35,741 nucleotides of DNA from NCBI GenBank assembly GCA_013289015.1, contig JABDAV010000027.1, positions 1 through 35,741 on the forward strand, written 5' to 3'. The position numbers and the translations under genes are program-made. Under the pieces are notes generated by a model. The model had not been told where the DNA came from and made no database searches. It worked only from the letters and a program-made list of their open reading frames with translations. This DNA is from Bacteroidota bacterium (GTDB taxonomy: Bacteria; Bacteroidota; Bacteroidia; Chitinophagales; Chitinophagaceae). This document shows positions 7,102-15,121 of the stretch, piece after piece (position 1 is the first letter of the stretch; every line of letters begins with the position of its first letter).

Positions 7102-9177
7102 ATGAAAAATTTAATTCCGCGCGATGTAAGCTGGCTTAGTTTTAATGCAAGGGTATTGCAGGAAGCTGCAGATCCAACAGTTCCTCTGAGGGAACGTATA
7201 CGTTTTCTTGGCATTCATTCCAATAATATGGATGAATTTTTTCGTGTGCGTGTTGCTACTTTGAAACGTATGATAGAACTCGGTGGCAAGAAAGGCAATA
7301 TGCACCTGGAAACCAATCCGGGTCAAATACTTGACCAGATACAAACCATTGTGCTCAGTCAGCAAAACGAATTTAATCGCATATGGGGGGATATATTAAA
7401 AGAAATGCAGCAGCAGAATATTTTTTTAATTGATGAAAAGAAATTAAATAAAACACAGCAGCAGTTCGTGCGTACTTTTTTTGAAGAGGAAGTGCGTTCC
7501 AATATTATTCCGCTGATGATTGAAAGTGTTCCGCAGTTGCCTTACCTGCGGGAAAAAAGTATTTATCTCGGTGTAGTAATGCATACAGAAGATTCGGCCT
7601 ATAATCAGAAATATGCATTAATAGAAGTGCCCAGCCGTATATTCGGCCGCTTTATACAATTGCCTGCACCTGAAGGACAGCAACATATTATTTTGCTGGA
7701 AGATGTTATACGTTTCAACCTTCCGTATATATTTTCTTATTTCAACTATACAAGTTTTGAATCTTATATTTTTAAAGTAACGAAAGATGCGGAGCTGGAT
7801 ATTGATAACGACATCACAACTTCATTTGTTCAAAAAATTGAAAAAGGCATACGTAACCGTCGCATCGGAAAACCTACGCGTTTTGTATTTGATAAAGAAA
7901 TGGATGCGGGGTTGCTTGAATATTTAATGAAGAAATTGAGTCTTTCAAGAAAGGATAACATCATTCCCGGCGGGCGTATACATAATTTCAGGCATTTCAT
8001 GGATTTTCCTGATGTGTTTGCTCAGAAAAAAGTACGCCGCGCTTCCTTTACACATCCGGCTTTGGCAACTTCAATGCGCGTAACAGATGTTATTTTAAAA
8101 CAGGATGTGTTGCTGCATTTTCCTTATCATTCGTTCAACTCGGTTATAGATCTTTTGCGCGAAGCGGCTATAGATCCTGATGTCGTTTCCATACAAATAA
8201 CAGCATACAGGCTTGCTTCAAATTCAAAAATTATCAATGCGCTTATCAATGCATCAAGAAACGGAAAGCATGTTGTTGTAATGCTTGAACTGCGCGCCCG
8301 TTTTGATGAAGAGCCCAATCTTATGTGGAAACAGGTGCTGGAAGAAGAAGGTGTAAAAGTGTTGATAGGAATGCCTAACGTTAAAGTACATGCCAAGATT
8401 TGTGTTATTAAAAAAAGAACCGGCAACAAGATCATTCAATATGGTTTTGTAAGCACCGGAAACCTTAATGAGAAAACTGCAAGGGTTTATGCTGACGAAT
8501 GTATGCTTACCAGCAACAGGAACGTAATGGCTGATATCAATCGCATTTTTAAGTACCTGGAGAATCCATCAAAAATAAAATATTTGAGCGCCTGTAAAAC
8601 GCTCATGGTTTGTCCTCTTACCATGCGCAAGCAATTATTGCAACTTATAATTACAGAAATAAAACATGCAAAGGCCGGAAAGAAAGCTTCTATTACTTTA
8701 AAAATAAATTCACTTAGCGATCCGCAAATGATAGAAAAGATATTTGAAGCTGCAGACGCGGGCGTTGATCTTCATTTTGTAGTGCGTGGCATTTGTTGCG
8801 CAAAACTTGGCAGTAAAAAATGGCACAAGCATGTAACCGCTATAAGTATCGTTGATGAATATCTTGAACATTCGCGCATCATGGTGTTTCATCACGGTGG
8901 CAAAGAAAAAGTATTTATTTCTTCGGCTGACTGGATGTTGCGAAACCTTGATCATCGCATAGAAGCTGCAATCCCGATAAAGGATAAAACGCTTGGCAAT
9001 GAACTGAAAGATATATTGAGCATACAGCTGCAGGACAATGTAAAAGCGCGCATCCTTGATAATGAATTGCAGAATCATTATGTTCCTTCTGCATCTAAAA
9101 AAAGAGTGCGTTCACAAATTGAAATATACAATTACCTCAATAAAAAAATGAAGACTGTTGAAACTCGCAGCGATTGA
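7102..9177 (+). CDS. ppk1: polyphosphate kinase 1
   Basis: A 691 aa protein, the normal PPK1 length. It reversibly transfers the gamma phosphate of ATP onto polyphosphate chains, usually at the inner membrane. It opens with the PPK N-domain (RDVSWLSFNARVLQEA, residues 7-22). The phosphohistidine is H430 in PNVKVHAKICVI. The second active-site histidine is H590 in VDEYLEHSRI. ITAYRLAS and STGNLNEKTARVYAD are further family motifs. The frame extends to a TTG at 7087, but the ATG at 7102 fits both the family N-terminus and the promoter. The next gene, a Ppx-like phosphatase, overlaps its last 20 bp. Translational coupling of polyphosphate synthesis and degradation is a known arrangement for ppk-ppx. 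Confidence 0.96.
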   Translation: MKNLIPRDVSWLSFNARVLQEAADPTVPLRERIRFLGIHSNNMDEFFRVRVATLKRMIELGGKKGNMHLETNPGQILDQIQTIVLSQQNEFNRIWGDILKEMQQQNIFLIDEKKLNKTQQQFVRTFFEEEVRSNIIPLMIESVPQLPYLREKSIYLGVVMHTEDSAYNQKYALIEVPSRIFGRFIQLPAPEGQQHIILLEDVIRFNLPYIFSYFNYTSFESYIFKVTKDAELDIDNDITTSFVQKIEKGIRNRRIGKPTRFVFDKEMDAGLLEYLMKKLSLSRKDNIIPGGRIHNFRHFMDFPDVFAQKKVRRASFTHPALATSMRVTDVILKQDVLLHFPYHSFNSVIDLLREAAIDPDVVSIQITAYRLASNSKIINALINASRNGKHVVVMLELRARFDEEPNLMWKQVLEEEGVKVLIGMPNVKVHAKICVIKKRTGNKIIQYGFVSTGNLNEKTARVYADECMLTSNRNVMADINRIFKYLENPSKIKYLSACKTLMVCPLTMRKQLLQLIITEIKHAKAGKKASITLKINSLSDPQMIEKIFEAADAGVDLHFVVRGICCAKLGSKKWHKHVTAISIVDEYLEHSRIMVFHHGGKEKVFISSADWMLRNLDHRIEAAIPIKDKTLGNELKDILSIQLQDNVKARILDNELQNHYVPSASKKRVRSQIEIYNYLNKKMKTVETRSD

Positions 9178-10039
9178 TATTGGAAGCAATGCCGCCCGGT
9201 TATTGATTTCAGAAGTTTCAGAAAACGGCGGCAAAACAGTTTTTACAAAGCTCAATTTTATTCGTGTGCCTTTGCGTCTTGGCTTTGATGTTTTTGAGAA
9301 AGCTGAGATAAGCAAGCAAAGGATAACAATGCTTATTCAAACCATGAAGGCTTTTATTTTTTTAATGAAAGCGTATGATGTGAAGCAGGTAAAAGCATGT
9401 GCTACCAGCGCCATGCGCGATGCAGTGAACAGTGAAGATATCCTTCGCAAAGTAAAAATGGAAACAGGTTTGGACATCAGCATCATCAGTGGCGATGAAG
9501 AAGCTGCATTGGTATATGAAACGCATGTTGAGGAAAACCTGGATAAAGAACATGCTTATCTGTACATCGATGTTGGCGGGGGAAGTACTGAGCTGAGTTT
9601 TTTTGCAGATGGAAAACTTAAGTATAAAGAATCAATCAACGTTGGTACAATAAGGCTGTTGAAAAATATGGTTGACGAAGAACAATGGAATGAATTTAAA
9701 GCCAAAGTAAAAACGAATATCAAAAGCAAGTTGCCTGTTATTGCGATTGGTTCAGGTGGAAATATCAATAAGGTTTTTTCACTCAGCAAAAGAAAAGATG
9801 GAAAGCCATTATCATTGCAACTGTTGAAAGATTATTACAAAGAGTTCTCAAATTATTCTTTGGAAGAACGTATTCGTGTATATAAAATGAAAGATGACAG
9901 GGCAGATGTTATCGTGCCTGCATTGCAGATTTATGTAAACATTATGCGCTGGGCTGATATTGAAGAAATATACGTTCCGAAAATTGGTTTGGCCGATGGG
10001 CTTGTGCAGCGATTATATGAAGAACTGGAGAAAGAATAA
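9158..10039 (+). CDS. ppx: exopolyphosphatase-like protein (Ppx/GppA N-terminal domain only)
   Basis: A 293 aa member of the sugar kinase/Hsp70/actin superfamily. Visible motifs are LAAIDIGSNAARLL (phosphate-1 loop, residues 3-16), ATSAMRDAVN, ISGDEEAALVY with the catalytic-type Glu, YIDVGGGSTELSFF (phosphate-2) and VIAIGSGGNINK. It is much shorter than E. coli Ppx (about 513 aa) and lacks the HD-like C-terminal domains, as in the short bacterial PPX class. It should hydrolyse terminal phosphates of polyphosphate; guanosine pentaphosphate is an alternative substrate. The start is taken as TTG at 9158 because the frame has a stop at 9149 and no ATG before the conserved N-terminus. This gives a 20-bp overlap with ppk1. 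Confidence 0.9.
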   Translation: MKLAAIDIGSNAARLLISEVSENGGKTVFTKLNFIRVPLRLGFDVFEKAEISKQRITMLIQTMKAFIFLMKAYDVKQVKACATSAMRDAVNSEDILRKVKMETGLDISIISGDEEAALVYETHVEENLDKEHAYLYIDVGGGSTELSFFADGKLKYKESINVGTIRLLKNMVDEEQWNEFKAKVKTNIKSKLPVIAIGSGGNINKVFSLSKRKDGKPLSLQLLKDYYKEFSNYSLEERIRVYKMKDDRADVIVPALQIYVNIMRWADIEEIYVPKIGLADGLVQRLYEELEKE

Positions 10040-10040
10040 T

Positions 10041-10081
10041 AGGAAAATTGCGAATTGGGAAATTGGAAAATTGGGAAATTG
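10041..10081. repeat. short A/T-rich direct repeats (GGGAAATTG-type)
   Basis: Just past the ppx stop, a 41-bp stretch repeats GGAAAATTG and GGGAAATTG variants in tandem (units of about 8-9 bp, imperfect). It looks like microsatellite-type slippage, not a terminator, since no stable stem with a T tail is present. Confidence 0.6.
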
Positions 10082-10219
10082 CTATTATTGACAAAGTAAT
10101 TTCAAACTTTAAGTCTTAAAATTCTGCTACATTAGGCATATTTGCATTTTGACATCTGGATATGTTTTATTCTAATGCAGGACCATATTCAGTTTTAACC
10201 ATCTCTAAATTTTATTCAG

Positions 10220-11038
10220 ATGTCTTCCATACAGAAAGAAACAAAAAAGATAACCACCAATACTTTGCAAAGAATGAAAGCGCATGGAGAAAAGATTTCC
10301 ATGCTTACCGCATACGATTTTTCTTTTGCAAAAATTATTGATAACGCCGGTATTGATGTGTTACTTGTTGGCGACAGCGCCAGCAATGTTATGGCAGGCC
10401 ATGAAACCACGCTGCCCATTACATTAGAGCAAATGATCTATCATGCTTCTTCCGTTATCCGCGGCATAAGCCGTTGCCTTGTAGTGGTTGATCTGCCTTT
10501 CGGTTCTTACCAGTCCAACTCTGAAATAGCATTGGCTTCAGCCATACGTATTATGAAAGAAACAGGTGCACATGCTATTAAACTGGAAGGCGGCGAAGAA
10601 GTGCTGGAAAGTGTGAAGCGCATTATATCAGCAGGCATACCTGTTATGGGCCATCTTGGGTTAACGCCGCAAAGCATTTATAAATTCGGAACCTACAATG
10701 TGCGTGCAAAAGAAGAAGAAGAAGCAAATAAACTGCGCAACGATGCAAAGCTGCTGGAAGAAGTTGGCTGCTTCGGTATTGTACTCGAAAAAATACCTGC
10801 ACAATTAGCAAGAGAAGTTACAGAAAATGTAAGCATTCCAACTATTGGTATTGGCGCCGGTAAATATTGCGATGGCCAGGTGTTGGTAATGCATGATATG
10901 CTTGGTATCAACACAGAATTCAAGCCGCGTTTTTTAAGGCAATATCTTAATTTATATGAAGAGATAACCGGCGCAGTGCAGCAGTATGTAAATGATGTAA
11001 AAACAAATTCATTTCCTTCAGACAGCGAATCTTATTAA
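10220..11038 (+). CDS. panB: 3-methyl-2-oxobutanoate hydroxymethyltransferase
   Basis: A 272 aa enzyme catalysing the first committed step of pantothenate (CoA) synthesis: 5,10-methylene-THF plus 2-oxoisovalerate gives ketopantoate. Family landmarks in order are [19 protein letters not shown] (28-46), [20 protein letters not shown] with the Mg-binding Asp (48-67), [18 protein letters not shown] with the catalytic-region Glu, GHLGLTPQS, and [21 protein letters not shown]. It starts at an ATG followed by the typical [10 protein letters not shown]. It stands alone on the plus strand; panC is not adjacent. It converges with the EamA gene with stops only 2 bp apart. Confidence 0.96.
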   Translation: MSSIQKETKKITTNTLQRMKAHGEKISMLTAYDFSFAKIIDNAGIDVLLVGDSASNVMAGHETTLPITLEQMIYHASSVIRGISRCLVVVDLPFGSYQSNSEIALASAIRIMKETGAHAIKLEGGEEVLESVKRIISAGIPVMGHLGLTPQSIYKFGTYNVRAKEEEEANKLRNDAKLLEEVGCFGIVLEKIPAQLAREVTENVSIPTIGIGAGKYCDGQVLVMHDMLGINTEFKPRFLRQYLNLYEEITGAVQQYVNDVKTNSFPSDSESY

Positions 11039-11040
11039 TA

Positions 11041-11454
11041 CTATAAGATCAACACCAACGCACCTGTAATAATCAGTAAAGCGCCAAATGCATCTTTAAG
11101 TGTAACCGATTCTTTTAAAAAGATCACAGATAAAATTATTGTAAGAGCAACACTGAGTTTATCAATCGGAGCAACCTTTGATACTTCACCTACCTGCAAT
11201 GCTTTAAAATAAAACAGCCACGATAAGCCTGTTGCGCATCCTGATAAAATTAAAAACAGCCAGTTTTGCCTGGTGAGATTTTGTATGCCCGGCGCAACGC
11301 CTTTAAAAAATACAATTGACCATGCGAGTATGATGATTACAACAGTTCGTATTGCAGTTGCGAGATCTGAATCAACATGTTTTACACCCACTTTTGCAAA
11401 AATGGCTGTAAGAGAAGCAAAGAATGCCGAGAGCAAAGCATATATCCACCACAT
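11041..11454 (-). CDS. EamA/DMT-family transporter, single-domain
   Basis: A 137 aa protein with one EamA domain and about five membrane segments, half the size of the usual ten-helix DMT transporter. It begins MWWIYALLSAFFASLTAIFAKVG. The 'A.R....L.....' helix follows, and it ends with the conserved LSVALTIILSVIFLKESVTLKDAFGALLIITGALVLI. Half-size members are thought to work as homodimers or antiparallel pairs. The substrate is unknown. It is transcribed toward panB with a 2-bp gap between stops and no terminator visible between them, so the two transcripts probably overlap at their 3' ends. Confidence 0.88.
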   Translation of the reverse strand: MWWIYALLSAFFASLTAIFAKVGVKHVDSDLATAIRTVVIIILAWSIVFFKGVAPGIQNLTRQNWLFLILSGCATGLSWLFYFKALQVGEVSKVAPIDKLSVALTIILSVIFLKESVTLKDAFGALLIITGALVLIL

Positions 11455-11729
11455 AGTTTTTTAATAAAGATCGTGAGGAATATTCATTGCACAACCATAT
11501 CATTATGTTCCGGCTAATAATGCTGAATTTACTTTCACTACCTGCGAATTTGCTCTATATTTTCCCTGCGGAATGGATTAGTGAGCAGTGAAGTTTTTTT
11601 TGTTATTTCAGCATCCATAAATTTTTTTAATCGTGAATAAATCAAGACTGTTATGAATTCGGGGAGCCTGAGGAAATAATGTTCAGGAACCATAAGCTGC
11701 TGCTTTGTATAAAACCTTTGTAACTAAAC

Positions 11730-12320
11730 TTACTGCAACAGTTTGGCTATTTGCTGCAAAGGCAATGTATTGGCCCATGTGGTTATTTGTGTATCGGTTG
11801 TGTTTTTAGCCGTAAATGTAATAAGGGAACTGCCCAGCGGGATCTCTATAGTATAATCTGTTTGCCCGTTGCTGTTATCATCTCTTTTTAGCTGGCCTTT
11901 ATAACCCTGCACTTTTATGATCTTGCTATTGCCGTTGGTTGACATGCCGCCAAGCATGGGCGTATTTAAAATGGTGTTTAACGTTTGTATAAGCGGCGAA
12001 TTACCGATAATGGAAAGATCAACCTGATCATGCTGGCCGTAAGAGCGATGGATGGTGCTACCCATATAACCAACATTATTGGTTACCTCATCACTTTTGA
12101 TATTGGCTGCACAAGTATCCATTTTCCCAGGTAGCAAAGCCAGTACTTCTTTGCCAATAATAATATCGATTTCCTGCATAGCCTGTTGCAATGCAAAATG
12201 TGTATCTTCTAACTTGCCGGAGCTGTAAGCAGTTTTTGCGGCGGCAATATCTGTAGTGAAATTTTGCGAAAAGGCCGTAGTGGTAATTAGTATACAGCCG
12301 AGTATAATTAAATGTTTCAT
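11730..12320 (-). CDS. exported protein of unknown function, paralogue of its upstream neighbour
   Basis: A 196 aa protein with a signal peptide (MKHLIILGCILITTTAFSQ, cleavage near residue 19). I do not recognise a named family. The segment LEDTHFALQQAMQEIDIIIGKEVLALLPGKM (about 37-67) lines up with YSDARYSIQQALMGVELQIGKEVLASLPANV in the adjacent minus-strand gene. Both end with a strand-rich region and a helix beginning near a Thr/Ala-Trp/Asn pattern. The likely fold is an N-terminal helical hairpin plus a beta domain in the periplasm. The spacing to the paralogue is 60 bp on the same strand, consistent with tandem duplication and co-expression. Function unknown. Confidence 0.75.
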   Translation of the reverse strand: MKHLIILGCILITTTAFSQNFTTDIAAAKTAYSSGKLEDTHFALQQAMQEIDIIIGKEVLALLPGKMDTCAANIKSDEVTNNVGYMGSTIHRSYGQHDQVDLSIIGNSPLIQTLNTILNTPMLGGMSTNGNSKIIKVQGYKGQLKRDDNSNGQTDYTIEIPLGSSLITFTAKNTTDTQITTWANTLPLQQIAKLLQ

Positions 12321-12380
12321 TATTATTTATTGTTTGCTATAAAGAACCCGTTATTTAAACTTTGGTATTGTGTAGTAGTA

Positions 12381-13160
12381 TTATTGTTCTCCGAGCATTT
12401 TTTTAATGCCATCAATATCAAAAGTATTGGCTGCAGTCATCACATCCTGTTCAGATGCAAAATTGATGCATTCCCATACTATAAGTGAGCTTTGGCCCAA
12501 CGGCATTAGCAGTGTATAACCTTTGCTGTCATCATAAGTAATTACGGCTTTATTTCCTTTTACTTTTGTTTGTTTTACATTTTGCTTATTGCCATCGCTG
12601 TTGGCCTGCATGTACATAGAGTTATTAAAATACAGGTCAATAAATCCAGAATACATTGAATTGTTACCGAGGGTGATGGTTAACTGCTGGTCGTCTTTTT
12701 TATACACACTTTGTATGGTGAGGTTGTTCCATCCCCATTGTGTACTCATTACTTTATTTTGTGTGGTATCTTTTTGTAACCCGCTTACATTGGCGGGTAA
12801 GGATGCCAATACTTCTTTGCCTATCTGCAGTTCAACGCCCATAAGCGCCTGTTGAATAGAATAACGTGCATCGCTGTAATTACCGGCTGCCTGGCTTTTT
12901 TCAGCGTCAGCAATTTGTTGGTTTACATCAGGGGGAGTTGTGTTGGTTAAACCTCCGCCTTTAGTATTTGTTGGTTTGCCGGAAGAACCGGATGATGCGT
13001 TACTGCTGTTAGCTGTTGAACTGGTTTGCTGGCTGCTGCCCGGAGCGGGGCTGGTTACTTCACTATTAACCTTATCTTTTAGCTTTTTCAAAAGCTGGGC
13101 CTGGCTGGCGTAGCCGAAACACAAGAGGCTTAGCGCAAAAAATAATGTAAATTTTTTCAT
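12381..13160 (-). CDS. exported protein of unknown function with Ser/Thr/Gly-rich linker, paralogue of downstream gene
   Basis: About 259 aa. The signal peptide is MKKFTLFFALSLLCFGYASQAQ. A low-complexity Ser/Thr/Gly/Asn linker (about 35-75) separates it from the conserved domain. That domain contains GNYSDARYSIQQALMGVELQ and the shared IGKEVLASLP, then a beta-rich region and a C-terminal helix ending KKMLGEQ. The reading frame opens at an ATG at 13166, but the ATG at 13160 starts the standard MKKF-type leader and is preferred. It is the upstream member of a tandem paralogue pair. No catalytic motif is visible, so a structural or binding role is as likely as an enzymatic one. Confidence 0.75.
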   Translation of the reverse strand: MKKFTLFFALSLLCFGYASQAQLLKKLKDKVNSEVTSPAPGSSQQTSSTANSSNASSGSSGKPTNTKGGGLTNTTPPDVNQQIADAEKSQAAGNYSDARYSIQQALMGVELQIGKEVLASLPANVSGLQKDTTQNKVMSTQWGWNNLTIQSVYKKDDQQLTITLGNNSMYSGFIDLYFNNSMYMQANSDGNKQNVKQTKVKGNKAVITYDDSKGYTLLMPLGQSSLIVWECINFASEQDVMTAANTFDIDGIKKMLGEQ

Positions 13161-13243
13161 AAGCATATATATCGCTTTTATTTAGTAAAATAAAACAAAA
13201 TAAAATAAATAAGTTTTATTTCAATGTAATTAGAAAATGTTTA

Positions 13244-14002
13244 TTACTCTTTATAAGTATAAAAAGAATTTGCCTGCGCCAGGCAGGTTATTGTCAGGTC
13301 ATTTATGCAAACATGATCGGGCAAAGTGCTGCAGTAATAAACGGTGTTGGCAATATCTTCTGCAGTAAGCGCTTCATAACCTTCGTATACTGCTTTTGCC
13401 TTTGATGCATCGCCTTTAAAACGTACCAATGAAAATTCTGTTTCCGCTGCACCGGGATTTATACACGTAACTTTTATTTTATGCGGCAACAGGTCCATGC
13501 GTTGCGCCTGGCTTACAGCATTCACTGCAAATTTGCTTGCGCAATACACATTGCCTTCCTTATACACTTCTTTGCCTGCGGTTGAGCCAATGTTTATAAT
13601 ATGCCCTTTTTGCTTTTCCTTCATCAATGGAATAACAGCTTTCGATACATACAATAGCCCTTTCACATTTGTATCTATCATTGCATCCCAGTCATCGACC
13701 GAAGCTTCATCGAACGGGTCGCGGCCTGCGGCGAGACCTGCATTATTCACCAGCACATCAATATTGCGCCATTCGTTTTGAAGATCATTTACTGCAGTAA
13801 ACACTTCCTCTTTTTTTCTTACATCAAACCGCAATGACAACACCTGTATGTTTTTGTTTGATGATAAAGCCTCAGCCAGTGCATCCAGCTTATCTTTTCT
13901 TCTGCCTGTAATAATGCAGTTCCAGTTTTCAGCAGCAAATTTTTCTGCGATAGCTTTTCCAAAGCCTGATGTGGCGCCCGTAATAAGAATGGTTTTATTC
14001 AT
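13244..14002 (-). CDS. SDR family NADP-dependent oxidoreductase (YdfG-like)
   Basis: A 252 aa classical short-chain dehydrogenase. The cofactor motif TGATSGFG is at residues 8-15, followed by ITGRRKDKL, whose Arg pair suggests NADP preference. NNAG is at 86-89. The catalytic set is S140 (NIGS), Y153 and K157 (NVYCASK). The PG motif is INPGAAETEF. The layout is closest to YdfG / serine 3-dehydrogenase, which oxidises L-serine or 3-hydroxy acids; the true substrate is unproven. A TATTTTTG box on the minus strand (14007-14014) lies only 4 bp from the ATG, so a leaderless transcript is possible. Confidence 0.9.
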   Translation of the reverse strand: MNKTILITGATSGFGKAIAEKFAAENWNCIITGRRKDKLDALAEALSSNKNIQVLSLRFDVRKKEEVFTAVNDLQNEWRNIDVLVNNAGLAAGRDPFDEASVDDWDAMIDTNVKGLLYVSKAVIPLMKEKQKGHIINIGSTAGKEVYKEGNVYCASKFAVNAVSQAQRMDLLPHKIKVTCINPGAAETEFSLVRFKGDASKAKAVYEGYEALTAEDIANTVYYCSTLPDHVCINDLTITCLAQANSFYTYKE

Positions 14003-14111
14003 TCATCAAAAATAAATGAGAAGATTTAAGAAGCTGTTTGAATTGACCATTAAAAATATTGTATGAACAGGAAACTGCAGCTGCCAATGATATGCGGATG
14101 ACGAGTTGCGA

Positions 14112-14130
14112 TCCCGCATCAAGTGCGGGA
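14112..14130. repeat. small G/C-rich inverted repeat TCCCGCA...TGCGGGA
   Basis: Perfect 7-bp arms with a 5-nt spacer in the intergenic region between two divergent genes. Neither gene ends here, so it is not a terminator. From memory, similar 'CCCGCATCAAGTGCGGG' stretches are scattered between genes in related Bacteroidota. Within this window I see one copy. Confidence 0.5.
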
Positions 14131-14256
14131 CAGGCTGAACCGTGCTTAACCGGAGTTCATTTGCCGGTAACCAAAAAATAATTCAGCCTCTGAATTTGTA
14201 AACTCAAAAAATAAGATAATTTTTTAAACAACCCTTAATGGTTTAAAGCATCCTTA

Positions 14257-14264
14257 TATATTTG
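14257..14264 (+). promoter_or_regulatory. candidate -7 box TATATTTG
   Basis: A perfect TAnnTTTG match ends 15 bp before the ATG at 14280 of the next exported-protein gene. It overlaps a TTG at 14262 and so argues against translation starting there. No clear -33 TTTG is present at the expected distance. Confidence 0.45.
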
Positions 14265-14279
14265 CCCGCGGTAATCATT

Positions 14280-15083
14280 ATGAAAAAAATATTTCTGCTG
14301 CTTATTCCTGTACTTTTTTCCAAAACTGTATTGCATGCACAGGGAAATTTAAACATGGCTATCTCAAAAGTTGCCGATAACAAGGTCAGGATCGAATGGC
14401 GAAACCCTTACGGTGATAGTGTTGTGCAACTGAACGTGCAACGTTCATGGGATAGCCTAAGAAACTTCATGACAATATTTGTGCCTTTGTCACCCGAGCT
14501 TCCGCAAAATGGTTATGTGGACGGAACGGATGGTTACAATGCAAGGTATTACCGCATTTTTTATGTGTTGGCAGATGGCAGGTTCTTCTTTACAAAATCT
14601 AAAAAAAACGCAACAGGATCTGATTTTACATCTGAGATACCTGAAGATAAAGCTGCTGATAAAAATTTTCTTATTGTAATTCACGATGACGACACTGTGA
14701 TAGCGCAGCTTAATTATGAAGGCTATAAAAAATTCCGTGATTCAATTGTGAACTATACACGCGATACATTGTATTCGCTTACCGATGCAGATGTTTTGAT
14801 CCGGTATTATAACAATAATATCAAATGGATTCCTTCAACACACATATTTACCACCACTGATGGATATATACAGGTATACCTGACGGATGCATTGCAAAAA
14901 AATTACCGCCTGCGTTTTTATGATGAATCGCACAAATTACTTTTTACAATACAACATATACCTCAACCCCAATTCCTGCTTGATAAAACAGATTTTCTGC
15001 ATGCAGGATGGTTTTATTTTGAATTGCTTGAAGACAATAAAGTAAGAGAACGAAACAAGTTTTATATCCCTAAAGATTTTTGA
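14280..15083 (+). CDS. exported protein of unknown function with fibronectin-like N-terminal region
   Basis: A 267 aa protein. The signal peptide is MKKIFLLLIPVLFSKTVLHAQ. Residues about 22-100 read as a fibronectin type III-like sandwich: 'KVRIEWRNPYGDSVVQLNVQ', then 'DGYNARYYRIFYVLADG', where the conserved Trp and the 'YY.R.FY' strand fit an FnIII fold. The remainder (about 115-267) is strand-rich, without Cys or an obvious active site. I do not recognise the family. An open frame reaches a TTG at 14262, but the ATG at 14280 begins a canonical leader and sits downstream of a -7 box. The next gene starts 38 bp after the stop. The product is likely periplasmic or surface associated. Confidence 0.7.
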   Translation: MKKIFLLLIPVLFSKTVLHAQGNLNMAISKVADNKVRIEWRNPYGDSVVQLNVQRSWDSLRNFMTIFVPLSPELPQNGYVDGTDGYNARYYRIFYVLADGRFFFTKSKKNATGSDFTSEIPEDKAADKNFLIVIHDDDTVIAQLNYEGYKKFRDSIVNYTRDTLYSLTDADVLIRYYNNNIKWIPSTHIFTTTDGYIQVYLTDALQKNYRLRFYDESHKLLFTIQHIPQPQFLLDKTDFLHAGWFYFELLEDNKVRERNKFYIPKDF

Positions 15084-15121
15084 TTTCGACTTTCGTATTT
15101 TGCAGTTCTTAAAACATCTTT

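Noticed and set aside
11455-11729. Possible RNA gene in the gap between eamA and the exported-protein pair
   Set aside because: No tRNA-like arms, no strong hairpin and no promoter-terminator pair could be seen.
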